A stretch of DNA of 64,000 bases from Chloroflexota bacterium (lineage in GTDB: Bacteria; Chloroflexota; Anaerolineae; Anaerolineales; UBA11579). The stretch covers positions 1-64,000 of the forward strand of contig JABFGG010000005.1 of assembly GCA_013112575.1 (NCBI GenBank), read 5' to 3'. The translations under genes were made by a program, and so were the position numbers. Each line of letters opens with the position of its first letter. Position 1 is the stretch's first letter. The notes under the pieces are model-generated. The model ran no database searches and was not told the origin of the DNA. It saw only the letters and a list, made by a program, of their open reading frames with translations. This document shows positions 31,028 through 40,822 of this stretch, in pieces.

Positions 31028-31750
31028 TTACACACAAAGCGTCTCATGCTCATGCCACTGATGTTCAATCCCCCGCATCAATAAAGCATTGTCAAAGCTA
31101 ATCGAACCAGTTGGAAATATATCCTCATCCTCAAAGAAGCTCGAGCTTACTTGCTCGACCTGTAAAGGCTGCACGTACCAATTGAAGGTGCGTAATTCAA
31201 GGCCATCGTAATTGCCTTCATGATGAGCAGGCGAATAACCCATGGCACCTGCTTCAAAGAAAGCAGACACCGCTTCTAATGAGCCAAAGATCGTACTCGT
31301 GGGAAGCTGAGTAGAGAGTTTTGCATGCACATTCATGCTGGTATTGTCGTCCACACTTTTCAGAGCCACCCGAAAGTCTTCGCCCGTCTCTTGCACATCA
31401 AAATGCGCATGGTAGTGGATACCAGGAAATAAACGACCACCTACTAGAGTGTTTAATCTTGAATCTGTGTCTCGGCGAGGAATGTAAACACCTTCATGCC
31501 ACTCACCCTTGGCCTTCCAACGAACGGCGATGCGATGGGCTGCATTCTCCGATGACAAACCAATACTAACTGGTAGCCAATTAGGTCGAATATCTTTCAG
31601 CCGGATCAGGCAAATACCGGCAATGCCATATCCCCCTATGATCTTTGGCTCAAAGGGCGGAGGTAGAACTCCTACTAATGCGCCAGGATCAACACGGTAG
31701 TTAACCAGAATACGCCGGTCAATTAATCCTTGAATTACTGGGACGCGCAT
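31028..31750 (-). CDS. DUF2071 (YqjF-like) family protein
   Basis: 240 aa. Features of the acetoacetate-decarboxylase-like beta-cone fold of DUF2071 are the start VNYRVDPGALVGVLPPPFEPKII, the RVPVIQG/RRILVNY N-terminus and the HYHAHFDVQETGEDF strand region. Enzymatic role unknown. Transcribed alone. Confidence 0.75.
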   Translation of the reverse strand: MRVPVIQGLIDRRILVNYRVDPGALVGVLPPPFEPKIIGGYGIAGICLIRLKDIRPNWLPVSIGLSSENAAHRIAVRWKAKGEWHEGVYIPRRDTDSRLNTLVGGRLFPGIHYHAHFDVQETGEDFRVALKSVDDNTSMNVHAKLSTQLPTSTIFGSLEAVSAFFEAGAMGYSPAHHEGNYDGLELRTFNWYVQPLQVEQVSSSFFEDEDIFPTGSISFDNALLMRGIEHQWHEHETLCV

Positions 31751-31900
31751 AAATCAACTCTCGATATTCAGAATACTAATTCTAAAGTAACTGGTTACAG
31801 CCCTCAAAGGCTATCAATGTGGACGTGCTGTAACAATTTCTGTTCTTTTTGCGTTGTTTGGGTGAGTTGGAAACAAAACCACATTTGGAGGATGAATACC

Positions 31901-32584
31901 ATGTACAACTACCCGCTCAAGTTCTCATTCGGGATGTTCTCTTTGACACCCAAAATTAAGGTCACAGATGCTTCTGGGAAGGTCATCATGACCGCCAGCA
32001 AGAAGTTGCTTTCGTCAAAAGAGGAGATACCAGTAAACCTCAATGGCACTTCGCTTTTTCAAATCACCAGTCAGGAAAGCCGCCTATCTGATATTCCCAG
32101 CAACTGGGACATCACCACTGCTGAAGGCGAGAAGATCGGCACAGTGGATGACGACTATCTTTCAGCCATCGATACTTCGTCCTTTGTCAACAATCGTGTG
32201 GCGGGTGAGATTGCAGAAGATTTGATCTCTCGGCAGTTGAACCTGCAAGACCTCAAGATGTACTGGCTTCTGGACACAGCAGGCAACAAGGTTGGATTGA
32301 TCGCCCCTGAGAAAAAATCACTGGTAGCGCAACAACTACCCCTTTATGACATTGTGCGCAAGCTGCCTCTCTTTTTCCGTTTCATCACTCCTGGCTACTA
32401 CATTCGTATGAACGAAAAGACGGTGATGTATCTACAAAAGAAAAAGACCCTCATGGTCGATACCTATGACCTCACCCTGGAAGAGAGCGAGGGGCTTACG
32501 GAAGAAGATGAGAAGCTGCTGCTGCCCAGCGTGTTACTTACCCTGGTCTACGAACGCCAGCAATTAAAAGATTCGTATCAATAA
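31901..32584 (+). CDS. LURP-one-related / tubby-like C2 family protein
   Basis: 227 aa. It opens with YNYPLKFSFGMFSLTPKIKVTDASGKVI, alternating strands typical of the twelve-strand LURP-one/scramblase barrel. It then has the QITSQESRLSDIPSNWDITTAEGEKIGTV block. A C-terminal predicted hydrophobic segment closes the barrel centre in this family. Function in bacteria is not known; a lipid or membrane link is suggested only by the fold. The start ATG 31901 is 9 nt from GGAGG. Confidence 0.65.
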   Translation: MYNYPLKFSFGMFSLTPKIKVTDASGKVIMTASKKLLSSKEEIPVNLNGTSLFQITSQESRLSDIPSNWDITTAEGEKIGTVDDDYLSAIDTSSFVNNRVAGEIAEDLISRQLNLQDLKMYWLLDTAGNKVGLIAPEKKSLVAQQLPLYDIVRKLPLFFRFITPGYYIRMNEKTVMYLQKKKTLMVDTYDLTLEESEGLTEEDEKLLLPSVLLTLVYERQQLKDSYQ

Positions 32585-32600
32585 GAGTATTTACAAGATA

Positions 32601-32625
32601 GGAGCTGGGCTTCCAGCTCCTTTTT
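32601..32625. terminator. Terminator between LURP-one-like and PD40 genes
   Basis: GGAGCTGG (32601-32608), loop GCTT, CCAGCTCC (32613-32620), TTTTT. It ends the plus-strand gene. Confidence 0.85.
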
Positions 32626-33700
32626 ATTCCTGATCAGGCTGCCAGGAAGGCGCAGTTTCGTCTAAAACGCTGGTCGTTAACTGTTGGACATTGCTGCCAT
32701 TCACATTCATCACAAAGATATCGTAGTTACCAAATTGTTTTGAGGAAAAAGCGATCTGTGTGCTATCGGGGGACCAAACGGGATATATGTCATCCCAATC
32801 ATTTTCTGTGAGTTTAACAACCCCACTACCGTCCGGATGAATGACATAAATCTCATGCTCCAAAGTGGATTTTTCCTCCTTCGCGCTTAGAAGCAAATAC
32901 TCGCCATCAGAAGACCATGCAAATGTCTCGACCTCAAAATCCCATATTTTTACATCGTTCCCTCCCTGGATCGAGCGGACATACATCTCGTTCTGAAGGT
33001 CATCATTTAGTTTGAGGAAGGCAATATGAGTACCATCCGGAGACCAACTGGCAGCATACGCTCCAGGCAAAACCAGTTCCTCTGAACCGCTCGCCACATC
33101 CAGGGTATGGACATTAAAAACGATTTCTTTGTTGATTTTGCCAAAAGCAATCAGATTACCATCAGGCAACCAATTTGGAAAATACCTGTTGCTGGTACTC
33201 TCTGTCACTTGACGATAACCGCTGCCGTCAAAATTAACCACACAGAGGTGGTTGTTGCAGGTATAGGCAAGAAACTTGCCATCTGGAGACCAAGCTGGTG
33301 AACCCACAATGACCCCATTGTCACCAGAAACTAGCAGAGTTTGATCACTTCCATCTGGATTCATAACAAAAATCGCCGACGACTCAAGAACTTCAGAAGC
33401 TTCATAGGCGATTTTGCCTGGTTCCCCAGCCAATCGGGTAGGAAACGCTCCAAGTGTAGCTTCGGCCACTTCCTGCCTGTGGGCAGCCAATGTCAAGTCC
33501 AATTCTGGTGTTACTGTCGAGGTTGAAGTTGTTGTAGGCGATGCAGGAGGCACGGTTTCCGAAACCTCCAGAGCAGGTTCAGGTGTCCACGTGGGCGGCA
33601 AAGTACGCGTGGGTTCTCCCCCAATTATGACGTCTTGAGTTGGGCTGCACGCGCTCAAAAATAAAAGGGAGAAAATGACCAGAAGTAATCTTTTCACCAT
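32624..33700 (-). CDS. Lipoprotein with TolB-like WD40/PD40 beta-propeller repeats
   Basis: 358 aa. Signal peptide with lipobox FLSAC, lipidated C18. A Pro/Thr/Ser-rich spacer follows (to about 95), then about six PD40 repeats each with the signature WSPDGxxIAF or similar (AWSPDGKFLAYTC, SWSPDGTHIAFLK, AWSSDGEYLLLSA, VWSPDSTQIAFSS, SWQPDQE). It should form a propeller on the outer face of the membrane and bind protein partners. No Pal/Tol genes are nearby. The stop lies just within the terminator of the convergent LURP-one-like gene. Confidence 0.8.
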   Translation of the reverse strand: MVKRLLLVIFSLLFLSACSPTQDVIIGGEPTRTLPPTWTPEPALEVSETVPPASPTTTSTSTVTPELDLTLAAHRQEVAEATLGAFPTRLAGEPGKIAYEASEVLESSAIFVMNPDGSDQTLLVSGDNGVIVGSPAWSPDGKFLAYTCNNHLCVVNFDGSGYRQVTESTSNRYFPNWLPDGNLIAFGKINKEIVFNVHTLDVASGSEELVLPGAYAASWSPDGTHIAFLKLNDDLQNEMYVRSIQGGNDVKIWDFEVETFAWSSDGEYLLLSAKEEKSTLEHEIYVIHPDGSGVVKLTENDWDDIYPVWSPDSTQIAFSSKQFGNYDIFVMNVNGSNVQQLTTSVLDETAPSWQPDQE

Positions 33701-33719
33701 AGCTTCCTATTTACGATAG

Positions 33720-34286
33720 TTATTGGTAGGCTGATCCATTACCAATGACTGCCATCCCAGCATAGAACTCACCCAAAAAGGATGAAGGGATCTTATTCAG
33801 GATTCGTCCTTGCTGCATACCAAGGGCCTGAGTCAATTCAAGAAACTCCTTCTCACCAATTGGATATGGAACCCAGCGATTGCCGCGCTTCGTATTGTAT
33901 TCCACCACAATCAAGCACCCGTTGGGCTTGAGAAGCTTGATAATGTTACTGAGTGCGCTTTCTTTGTCTTCCACAAAATGTAACGAGTTCGCCATCATGA
34001 TGCCATCAAGCCCAGGCAGGTCAAGGTCTGCCCGGAAATCAGCCTGCATTGTGATGAGATTATTGAAGTCCACGTATTCCCTGTGGAAGCGCCCTTCTAA
34101 ACTCTGCAAGGCCTCTCTACTTTGGTCAACAGCATAGATGCTTGAGCCAGGCTCAAGTAATTCAACCAGTGCAGCCGTATAAACACCATCACCGCTGCCC
34201 AGGTCGGCCCATATACCACTTTGCCTACTGACCCCGGCAGTTATCAACGATTTCGCTTTATCGATCTCGCTTCTACGATCACTCAA
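33720..34286 (-). CDS. Class I SAM-dependent methyltransferase
   Basis: 188 aa. Motif I DLGSGDGVYTAAL (SAM binding) and the acidic end of strand 2 (IYAVDQS) are visible; motif around LDGIMMANSLHFVED and the strand CLIVVEYN complete a Rossmann methyltransferase. Substrate unknown. It lies between two lipoprotein genes on the same strand with small gaps, so a joint transcript is possible. Confidence 0.8.
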   Translation of the reverse strand: MSDRRSEIDKAKSLITAGVSRQSGIWADLGSGDGVYTAALVELLEPGSSIYAVDQSREALQSLEGRFHREYVDFNNLITMQADFRADLDLPGLDGIMMANSLHFVEDKESALSNIIKLLKPNGCLIVVEYNTKRGNRWVPYPIGEKEFLELTQALGMQQGRILNKIPSSFLGEFYAGMAVIGNGSAYQ

Positions 34287-34301
34287 TCGAGTTCGTTAGC
34301 C

Positions 34302-36128
34302 TCATGGCAATACAAAGTCCACCAACCAATCAATCACTACCTGGGCCTCGATGGGATTAGCATAGCGTGTATAGATTGGAAGTATGAAGTACTCTGAAGC
34401 TGGACAAGCGTCCAACTGCCCCTCAAATTTCTGGGAAGCCACAGTCGCCCCGGTCTTAGCCTCTGCCAACCAGAAGAATTGTTCCCTGCTATAGCGATTC
34501 ACTTCAAACCTTCCAGTAAAACCATAATAACACGTGTCAACAAAAGTTATCACTTCTGGAGCAGCACAGACCACCAATTCGGTTGTACGAATACCCAGGA
34601 GCTCCCAATCAGCTGGCAACTCCACTTGAAAATCATCCAGACCTTGCTCCGGTGGGATCAAAATCGCAGGATGCAAGTCACTACTGCTTGAATAAGTTCC
34701 CGCGGCCCCCACACCAGATGGATCGCTTGCACACACCGTCGCCATTGCAGCAATGATTTCTTCCAGGGAATCGTAACGTGTGCCTTCCGTGCTGGTCGCT
34801 GAAGCTACCATCTCATCACTCAATCCTGAAGAACCGGAGAAATCTACTCCATCCAGGATGGCCTGATCCATGGCCACGCCTTCTAGATTTGTGCCCGTCA
34901 TATCAGAATTACTTAGGTCAGCCGAGCTGAGGATCGCATCTGACAGATTGGCATCAGAAAGAGTAGCCCCACTCAGAGTAGAACCTTCCAGGTTTCCCCC
35001 AACCAGGTCCGCATTTGATAAATCCGCGTCAGTCAGATCGGCATTCACAAAACTCGCATCCTGAAGAATAGTGCTGTTCAGGTCCGAGGCTACTAAACTG
35101 GCATTGCTAAAATCTACGGCTGTCAAATCTGCCGAAGAGATATCGACATCATCCAAATTAGCCTCTGGAAGTAAAGCGCTTGTTAATGTGACTGCGCGCA
35201 AGTCTAAGCCAGATAGATCGATTGCGGTGAGATCAGCAGCACTAAGAATAACTCCATCCAGTTGAGCAGTTGTGAGTTCCACACCAGTCAAAATCGCATT
35301 GGTCAAATCAGCCTCGCGCAAATCTGTCTCTGTGAGATTGGCGTTCTGCAGGTTGCTATCGGACAGATCCATCTCGGATAAGTCCATGCCTTCGAGATTC
35401 GCATTTTGCAAAACTGCTCCACTCAAAAGTGCGCCAGTGAGGTTTACAGTGCGGAGGTCCGCATCTGATAAGCTGGCGGCCTCAAGATTTGCATTTGACA
35501 GATCGGCGTTTTCCAAATTCGCACCAGACAGGTTCGCATTCTGCAAATCTGTCTCGATCATGGATGCACCTGTGAGGTCCGCTCCAGATAATTCTGCTCC
35601 TTCCAGATTTGCTGTCCCCAAATCGGCACCAGCAAATTGGATACCGGATAGATCCAGAGCGCTTAAGTTTGCTCCAGACAAATCAGCATCCTTCAAATTG
35701 GCCTTATCCAAAGTCACCGTGGTCAGATCGACCCCCGAGAGGATCGCGCCTTCCAGGTTGGCATCCGTCAGATCGGCTCCAGTAAGATTAACCTGGCTCA
35801 AGTCCGCATCGCGCAGATCTGCTCCGGACAAATTCGCCCCACTCAGGTTCACACCAGCGAGATCCAGTTTCGCCAAATTAGCGCCACTCAAGTCAGTATT
35901 GCTGAGATCGGCTCCACCCAGATCCACAGTTCGCAAATCTACATCGGTCAAGACAGCTCCAGCCAGGTTGGCATCGCGCAAGATTACGTCAGTAAAATCG
36001 TCCTCTGTTAAATCACGCTCACTGAAATCAGCACCGGTCAAATCAGCACCGGGCTCCACACGCGGACCACAAGCAACTAGGCCCAAAATCACAATCAACA
36101 ATGCAAAAAAGATGCGGGGTGTCTTCAT
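34302..36128 (-). CDS. Long pentapeptide-repeat lipoprotein
   Basis: 608 aa. Signal peptide with lipobox LGLVAC (lipidated C20). From about residue 28 to 435 there is an almost unbroken run of A(D/N)LSx-type pentapeptides, roughly 80 units, predicted to form a right-handed quadrilateral beta helix about 20 coils long. The last 150 residues (from about 455) are a different domain containing four cysteines. Most pentapeptide-repeat proteins are cytoplasmic; a lipid-anchored external one of this length suggests a surface spacer or adhesin-like role (inference). Start ATG 36128 has GGAGGG upstream. The opposite strand also shows a long open frame, a by-product of the repeat. Confidence 0.85.
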   Translation of the reverse strand: MKTPRIFFALLIVILGLVACGPRVEPGADLTGADFSERDLTEDDFTDVILRDANLAGAVLTDVDLRTVDLGGADLSNTDLSGANLAKLDLAGVNLSGANLSGADLRDADLSQVNLTGADLTDANLEGAILSGVDLTTVTLDKANLKDADLSGANLSALDLSGIQFAGADLGTANLEGAELSGADLTGASMIETDLQNANLSGANLENADLSNANLEAASLSDADLRTVNLTGALLSGAVLQNANLEGMDLSEMDLSDSNLQNANLTETDLREADLTNAILTGVELTTAQLDGVILSAADLTAIDLSGLDLRAVTLTSALLPEANLDDVDISSADLTAVDFSNASLVASDLNSTILQDASFVNADLTDADLSNADLVGGNLEGSTLSGATLSDANLSDAILSSADLSNSDMTGTNLEGVAMDQAILDGVDFSGSSGLSDEMVASATSTEGTRYDSLEEIIAAMATVCASDPSGVGAAGTYSSSSDLHPAILIPPEQGLDDFQVELPADWELLGIRTTELVVCAAPEVITFVDTCYYGFTGRFEVNRYSREQFFWLAEAKTGATVASQKFEGQLDACPASEYFILPIYTRYANPIEAQVVIDWLVDFVLP

Positions 36129-36193
36129 CAAACATACCCTCCATATAATAATTTCCAAAATAGATGGGACGATCTACTTTCCCAATAATGCAA

Positions 36194-36676
36194 TTATAGC
36201 ATTCCGGCTAAATATTCCCTCAAATAATTTAGCGCTGACTCGGCCGCCTGAGCCTTTACTTCCGTTCGTTCCCCATCAAAAATGAAGTGTCGAGACCAGG
36301 TACCGTCTGGTGCGCTTAGGCCAAACCACACCAGACCCACGGGTTTTTCATCCGTGCCGCCGCCCGGACCAGCTATGCCGCTGATAGAGATCCCGATGTC
36401 TGAACCCATATTTTTGCGAATACCCTCTGCCATCTCTTTGACTGTCTCAGAACTGACCGCCCCGTGTGAGTTGAGAGTATCCCAACTCACACTTAACAAT
36501 GCGGCCTTGGCTTCGTAAGCATAAGCTGTAACGCTGCCCCAATAATAATCAGAGGAACCTGGTACGTTGGTCATGCGATGCCCCACCAGGCCTCCAGTGC
36601 AGGATTCGGCGAAGGCAACAGTTAACTCGCGCTCGCGCAAGATAGGACCAAGAGAAACTTCAAGGGGATCACTCAT
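36194..36676 (-). CDS. pncC: Nicotinamide-nucleotide amidase (CinA C-terminal domain family)
   Basis: 160 aa, the normal size of stand-alone PncC. Family motifs are AESCTGGLVGHRMTNVPGSSDYYWGS..., TVKEMAEG and the ISGIAGPGGGTDEKPVGLVW block. It hydrolyses nicotinamide mononucleotide to nicotinate mononucleotide in NAD recycling. Transcribed alone. Confidence 0.88.
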   Translation of the reverse strand: MSDPLEVSLGPILRERELTVAFAESCTGGLVGHRMTNVPGSSDYYWGSVTAYAYEAKAALLSVSWDTLNSHGAVSSETVKEMAEGIRKNMGSDIGISISGIAGPGGGTDEKPVGLVWFGLSAPDGTWSRHFIFDGERTEVKAQAAESALNYLREYLAGML

Positions 36677-36807
36677 GGCGGCATTTTAACAAACATAGGC
36701 TGGTAATAGTAAAATTTTTCACATTCAAAATACTAATATTTTTGAGCTCGATATTTCTTAAAGTTTCATCTAATTTCAAAAAAGAAGATCAGACTTGATA
36801 CACATCA

Positions 36808-36816
36808 TGCTAGAAT
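36808..36816 (+). promoter_or_regulatory. Extended -10 promoter of uvrC, nearly leaderless
   Basis: TGC-TAGAAT (36808-36816), an extended -10 element. The ATG at 36826 is 9 nt after the box, so the transcript starts at about 3 nt before the start codon. No ribosome-binding site is visible. Confidence 0.5.
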
Positions 36817-36825
36817 ATCCGTGCT

Positions 36826-38700
36826 ATGGAAGTTAAGGATCAAATTCAGGCCTTGTTAGATAGCCTCCCCACCAAACCGGGTTGTTATCTGATGAAGGAT
36901 AAAAATGACAAAGTCATTTACGTGGGCAAGGCCGTTAACTTGCGCTCGAGAGTGCGCTCCTACTTCCATAACAGTGCCCAACACCACAATAAGACCAGAG
37001 AATTAGTGCGCCGCATTGAGAACATCGAATGGATCGTTGTAGGTTCCGAATTGGAAGCACTCATCCTTGAGATGAACCTCATCAAGAAATACCGTCCGCG
37101 CTATAACGTGCGCTTGAAGGATGACAAACGCTATCCCTACATAAAAGTCCATTGGGACGTTCCCTTCCCCAAAGTGACCGTCACCCGCCAGATGGACAAA
37201 GACCGCAGCAAGGACGGCGCTCGCTATTTTGGCCCTTACACCAGTGTGTGGGCCGTGCACAAGACCCTGGACGTGTTACGCCGCATCTTCCCCTACCTGA
37301 CCTGTGATCGCGACATCAACGGCAAAGATGAACGCGCCTGCCTCTATTACGACATCAAACTGTGCAACGCCCCCTGTATTGGTATGGTCAACCAGGAAGA
37401 ATATCGCCAAATGATCCAGGACCTGTGCGATTTCTTGAATGGTCGCACAGAACCCATCGTCAATCGCCTCACCAGTGAAATGAACCAGGCCTCCGAAAGT
37501 ATGAGCTATGAGAAGGCCGCCGCCATCCGCGACCAGTTGACGGCTATCGACAATGTTGTGCAGCGCCAAAAGGTGATCTCCGACAAATACCTCGACTCGG
37601 ACGTCATTGCCATGGCCCGCTCGGACCGTGAAGCCTGTTTGCAGGTTTTCTTTATACGCGGCGGCAAGATGATCGGTCGCGAATATTTCCTCATGGAAAA
37701 CACGGATGAAACCCCCGACGCTGATGTGCTGGGCGAGTTCATCAAACAGTTCTACGACCAGGCTGCTAATATCCCTGAACAGGTGCTCCTTCCCGAAGAG
37801 ATCGAGGAAGCCAACATCATCCGCCAATGGCTCAGCAGCCAGCGCGAGGAAAGCAAGGTTGAACTGCTAATTCCAAAACGCGGCGTCAAAAAAGATCTCA
37901 TCAAGATGGCTACCGAGAACGCCTCAGAAACCCTCAACGCCCTCCAGGCCCAATGGGAAGCCGACAAACACCGCCAGACAGAATCGCTGGCCGACCTGCA
38001 AGAAGGCCTGGACTTGGCGGAAGCCCCCATGCGTATCGAGTGTTACGATATTTCTAATACCCAGGGTACCGCGGCTGTAGGCAGCATGGTGGTCTTTGAA
38101 CGTGGCATCCCCAATAAAGCTCATTATCGCCGTTTTAATATCCGCACGGTGGTCGGCCCGGACGACTTCGCCAGCATGGAAGAGGTCTTACGGCGGCGCT
38201 TCAACCGCTGGCAATCCGCCGAAGAAAAAGCCACCCTCCCTGGAAAAAAACCGGATGCCTCTTTCTCGCGCTTACCCGACCTGGTGATCGTCGATGGTGG
38301 CAAAGGCCAGCTCAGTCGCGCCGTCAAAGTGCTGGACGAATTTGACCTGCTCGGCAAAGTGCGTGTGGCCGGCCTGGCCAAACAGAATGAGGAGATATTC
38401 CTGCACGGGAAGGCACGTGGCATTTTGCTACCGCGCAAATCCCAGGGGCTGTATCTCCTGCAACGCCTCCGTGATGAAGCTCACCGTTTTGCCATCACCG
38501 CCCACCGCAAGCGCCGCAGCAAACAGGGGCTGGCCTCTCGCCTGGATGCCATACCAGGTATCGGTCCAGCCAAACGCAAAGCCCTGCTCACCACCTTTGG
38601 ATCCATTGACAAGATCGAGAAAGCCAGCGCAGAAGAATTGGTTGCCGTGCGTGGCATCACGGACGAACTGGCCGAGTCGATCAAGGCTCATTTAGAGTAA
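36826..38700 (+). CDS. uvrC: Excinuclease ABC subunit C
   Basis: 624 aa, full length. Nucleotide-excision repair nuclease that makes both incisions with UvrB. Domains: GIY-YIG N-terminal nuclease (KPGCYLMKDKNDKVIYVGKA at 17-36), a cysteine cluster (CDRD...CLYYDIKLCNAPC) that binds a metal cluster in some UvrCs, the UVR motif (SYEKAAAIRDQL), the RNase H-like second nuclease (IECYDISNTQG, VIVDGGKGQLSRA) and two helix-hairpin-helix motifs at the C-terminus (IPGIGPAKRKALL). Confidence 0.97.
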   Translation: MEVKDQIQALLDSLPTKPGCYLMKDKNDKVIYVGKAVNLRSRVRSYFHNSAQHHNKTRELVRRIENIEWIVVGSELEALILEMNLIKKYRPRYNVRLKDDKRYPYIKVHWDVPFPKVTVTRQMDKDRSKDGARYFGPYTSVWAVHKTLDVLRRIFPYLTCDRDINGKDERACLYYDIKLCNAPCIGMVNQEEYRQMIQDLCDFLNGRTEPIVNRLTSEMNQASESMSYEKAAAIRDQLTAIDNVVQRQKVISDKYLDSDVIAMARSDREACLQVFFIRGGKMIGREYFLMENTDETPDADVLGEFIKQFYDQAANIPEQVLLPEEIEEANIIRQWLSSQREESKVELLIPKRGVKKDLIKMATENASETLNALQAQWEADKHRQTESLADLQEGLDLAEAPMRIECYDISNTQGTAAVGSMVVFERGIPNKAHYRRFNIRTVVGPDDFASMEEVLRRRFNRWQSAEEKATLPGKKPDASFSRLPDLVIVDGGKGQLSRAVKVLDEFDLLGKVRVAGLAKQNEEIFLHGKARGILLPRKSQGLYLLQRLRDEAHRFAITAHRKRRSKQGLASRLDAIPGIGPAKRKALLTTFGSIDKIEKASAEELVAVRGITDELAESIKAHLE

Positions 38701-38773
38701 TCCTTCCTGTTGGACACCCCCTAAAAATCACATTACAATACCTGGACAATACGATTTACAAGAGAAGATATCT

Positions 38774-38935
38774 ATGGCAAAGAAAAAGAAAAAGGGGCCT
38801 GCCCCCCGAACCCATGAGGAACGTAACCCCAGAGCCGAATGGACCTTTAGCCGCATTGCTTTTGTGATTTTCGCCGTCATCATGATGCTGGCATTGGTTG
38901 TTCCCACGGTCCTACAGCTTTTCCTCTATCGCTAG
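38774..38935 (+). CDS. Small single-pass membrane protein (53 aa)
   Basis: ATG 38774 to TAG 38933-38935. The product is MAKKKKKGPAPRTHEERN..., a strongly basic N-terminus, then one transmembrane helix (RIAFVIFAVIMMLALVVPTV) and a short end QLFLYR. The positive-inside rule gives an N-in topology. Small proteins of this build (KKKK start, single helix) are found in many Chloroflexota and are easy to overlook. It lies 73 nt after uvrC. Coding potential is inferred from composition. Confidence 0.6.
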   Translation: MAKKKKKGPAPRTHEERNPRAEWTFSRIAFVIFAVIMMLALVVPTVLQLFLYR

Positions 38936-39041
38936 GTCTTTCGGGGCTTTTCTCCCTGATCGACCTGAATAAATAACCAAACACCTGAGTGCTTAGCTAA
39001 CGGCATACGGGGGCTTTGGGGTTCACTAAATAAAACCTAGA

Positions 39042-40709
39042 ATGGTGGGTATGAGCGAACAAAAACCTGATAACGCGCCCAAGAACAAGCTGCAAAGCAA
39101 ACATCTCAAACGCATCCTCATCACGGCCCTGATAGTGGCCTGGGGTTTTGATTTCCTCTTCTGGAAGAGACCCCTAGGCATTAATTTCCCCATCTTTGTG
39201 CTGGCTTTGCTTATCGGGGGATTGATCATGGCCTACAGTGAAAAGGTACTCCCTTCTCGCCTCAGCCTGCTCCTTATCCTGCCCATCTTGTTCTTTACAA
39301 GCATGACCGCTGTACGCCTGGAGCCTTTCACTACTTTCCTCAACGTCAGCATCACCCTCTTCCTGCTGGCTATATTGGCCGCCAGTTTTGTAGGTGGTCG
39401 CTGGCCCTGGTACGGGATTCCCGACTATTTCGTGCGCTTGATCCTTTTGTTTGTGGATGCCTTTATCAGTTTGCCCGAAGCCTGGATCAACCAGCCAAAC
39501 ACGGAAGAGCAAGAAGCCGACGAAGGTCGTAATTTGCAACCGATTTTTGCCTGGCTGCGCGGTCTTCTCATCGCCCTACCTGTCGTCTTATTCTTTAGTG
39601 CCCTGCTCAGTTCCGCCGATCCAATCTTCGCGCGGGCCATCACCGATTTCTTTGATCTCTTTGACCTGGAAGATCTCGCGCAATACTTTTTCCGCGGTAT
39701 TTACATCATTTTTCTTGCTTACATTCTGGCTGGGCTTTATCTTTTCGCTTTTTACAAAAGCAAAAAAGAAAAACTGGTGGCGGATGGCAACGGTCGTAAA
39801 CCCTCCTTCCTGGGCTTCACTGAAGGCAGTATCGTGCTGGGCAGCGTTGATCTGTTATTTGGGGCTTTTGTTGCTATCCAATTCCGTTACTTTTTTGGGG
39901 GTCAGGCCAACATCACCAACGCTGGATACACCTTCGCAGAGTACGCTCGCCGTGGTTTTGGTGAATTGATTACCGTAGCAGTATTTAGCTTATTGCTTTT
40001 CCTCTTGCTCAATGCCATCACCAAACGCCAGTCCGGGTCACAGCGCGGCTGGTTCTCCACACTAAGCATTTTGCTGGTTGTTTTAGTGGGCGTCATGCTG
40101 GTGTCTGCCTTCCAGCGCCTATATCTATACGAACAGGTCTTTGGTTTCACCCGGCTGCGCACCTATAGTCACGTCTTCATGATCTGGCTGGGCATTTTGC
40201 TTTTGGCAGTTGTGCTTCTTGAGTTGATGCGACGGCCCCGTTTCTTCGTCCTCGCGACTTTACTGGCATCTATTGGTTTCTCCACCACCCTGAATGCACT
40301 CAACGTGGATGGCTTCATCGCCCGCCAGAATATAAACCGCGCCCGCCTTGGTGAAAGCCTGGATATCCCCTACCTGGCTTCCCTATCTACAGATGCAGTT
40401 CCCGTCTTACGCAATGAATTTGTGGTTGCCTTGAATAACGGCGGGAACCCACAGGAAGTGGCCGATGACATTGGTGGGGCCTGGGCTTGCCATGCTGCCC
40501 TGCACCGGGATTACGACTACGAGCGTCCCTGGCAAGGTTTCCACTTCTCGCATTTGTTTGCACAAACACACTGGATGTCTTACGGTTATGTGATCGAGGG
40601 CCAGGGTTTGGGCACTCAGCTAGATGAAGTAAATGACTGGAGCCAATGGTCGGTCACAGTTAATGGCGAAGATGTGCCTTGTGTAGATGGGTATTATTTC
40701 TATCGATAA
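39042..40709 (+). CDS. DUF4173/DUF4153-like polytopic membrane protein
   Basis: 555 aa. About 13 hydrophobic segments, with a conserved-looking block WPWYGIPDYFVRLILLFVDAFISLPEA and the family's GYTFAEYARRGFGELITVAVFSLLLFLLL region, which is typical of DUF4173. The last 120 residues are soluble (NINRARLGESLDIPYLASLSTDAVPVL...). Function unknown. The start may be ATG 39042 or ATG 39051; neither has a clear ribosome site. Confidence 0.75.
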   Translation: MVGMSEQKPDNAPKNKLQSKHLKRILITALIVAWGFDFLFWKRPLGINFPIFVLALLIGGLIMAYSEKVLPSRLSLLLILPILFFTSMTAVRLEPFTTFLNVSITLFLLAILAASFVGGRWPWYGIPDYFVRLILLFVDAFISLPEAWINQPNTEEQEADEGRNLQPIFAWLRGLLIALPVVLFFSALLSSADPIFARAITDFFDLFDLEDLAQYFFRGIYIIFLAYILAGLYLFAFYKSKKEKLVADGNGRKPSFLGFTEGSIVLGSVDLLFGAFVAIQFRYFFGGQANITNAGYTFAEYARRGFGELITVAVFSLLLFLLLNAITKRQSGSQRGWFSTLSILLVVLVGVMLVSAFQRLYLYEQVFGFTRLRTYSHVFMIWLGILLLAVVLLELMRRPRFFVLATLLASIGFSTTLNALNVDGFIARQNINRARLGESLDIPYLASLSTDAVPVLRNEFVVALNNGGNPQEVADDIGGAWACHAALHRDYDYERPWQGFHFSHLFAQTHWMSYGYVIEGQGLGTQLDEVNDWSQWSVTVNGEDVPCVDGYYFYR

Positions 40710-40750
40710 TGGTTTTTGCAAAATTTATCTCTCGCAATTTTGCGAACAGC

Positions 40751-40777
40751 AAGGGCTAAGCAAGCTTAGCCCTTCTT
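40751..40777 (+). terminator. Weak terminator after the DUF4173-like gene
   Basis: AAGGGCTAAG (40751-40760), loop CAAG, CTTAGCCCTT (40765-40774), then CTTAATTT; the T-run is poor. Confidence 0.55.
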
Positions 40778-40822
40778 AATTTCCCCTTAATCTAGTCATT
40801 TCAATCCCAACGGAATTGAAAT

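Noticed and set aside
35272..36285. Long open frame on the plus strand, 337 codons
   Set aside because: It runs antisense to the pentapeptide-repeat lipoprotein. Its composition is the mirror of the repeated A(D/N)LSx codons and no domain is seen.
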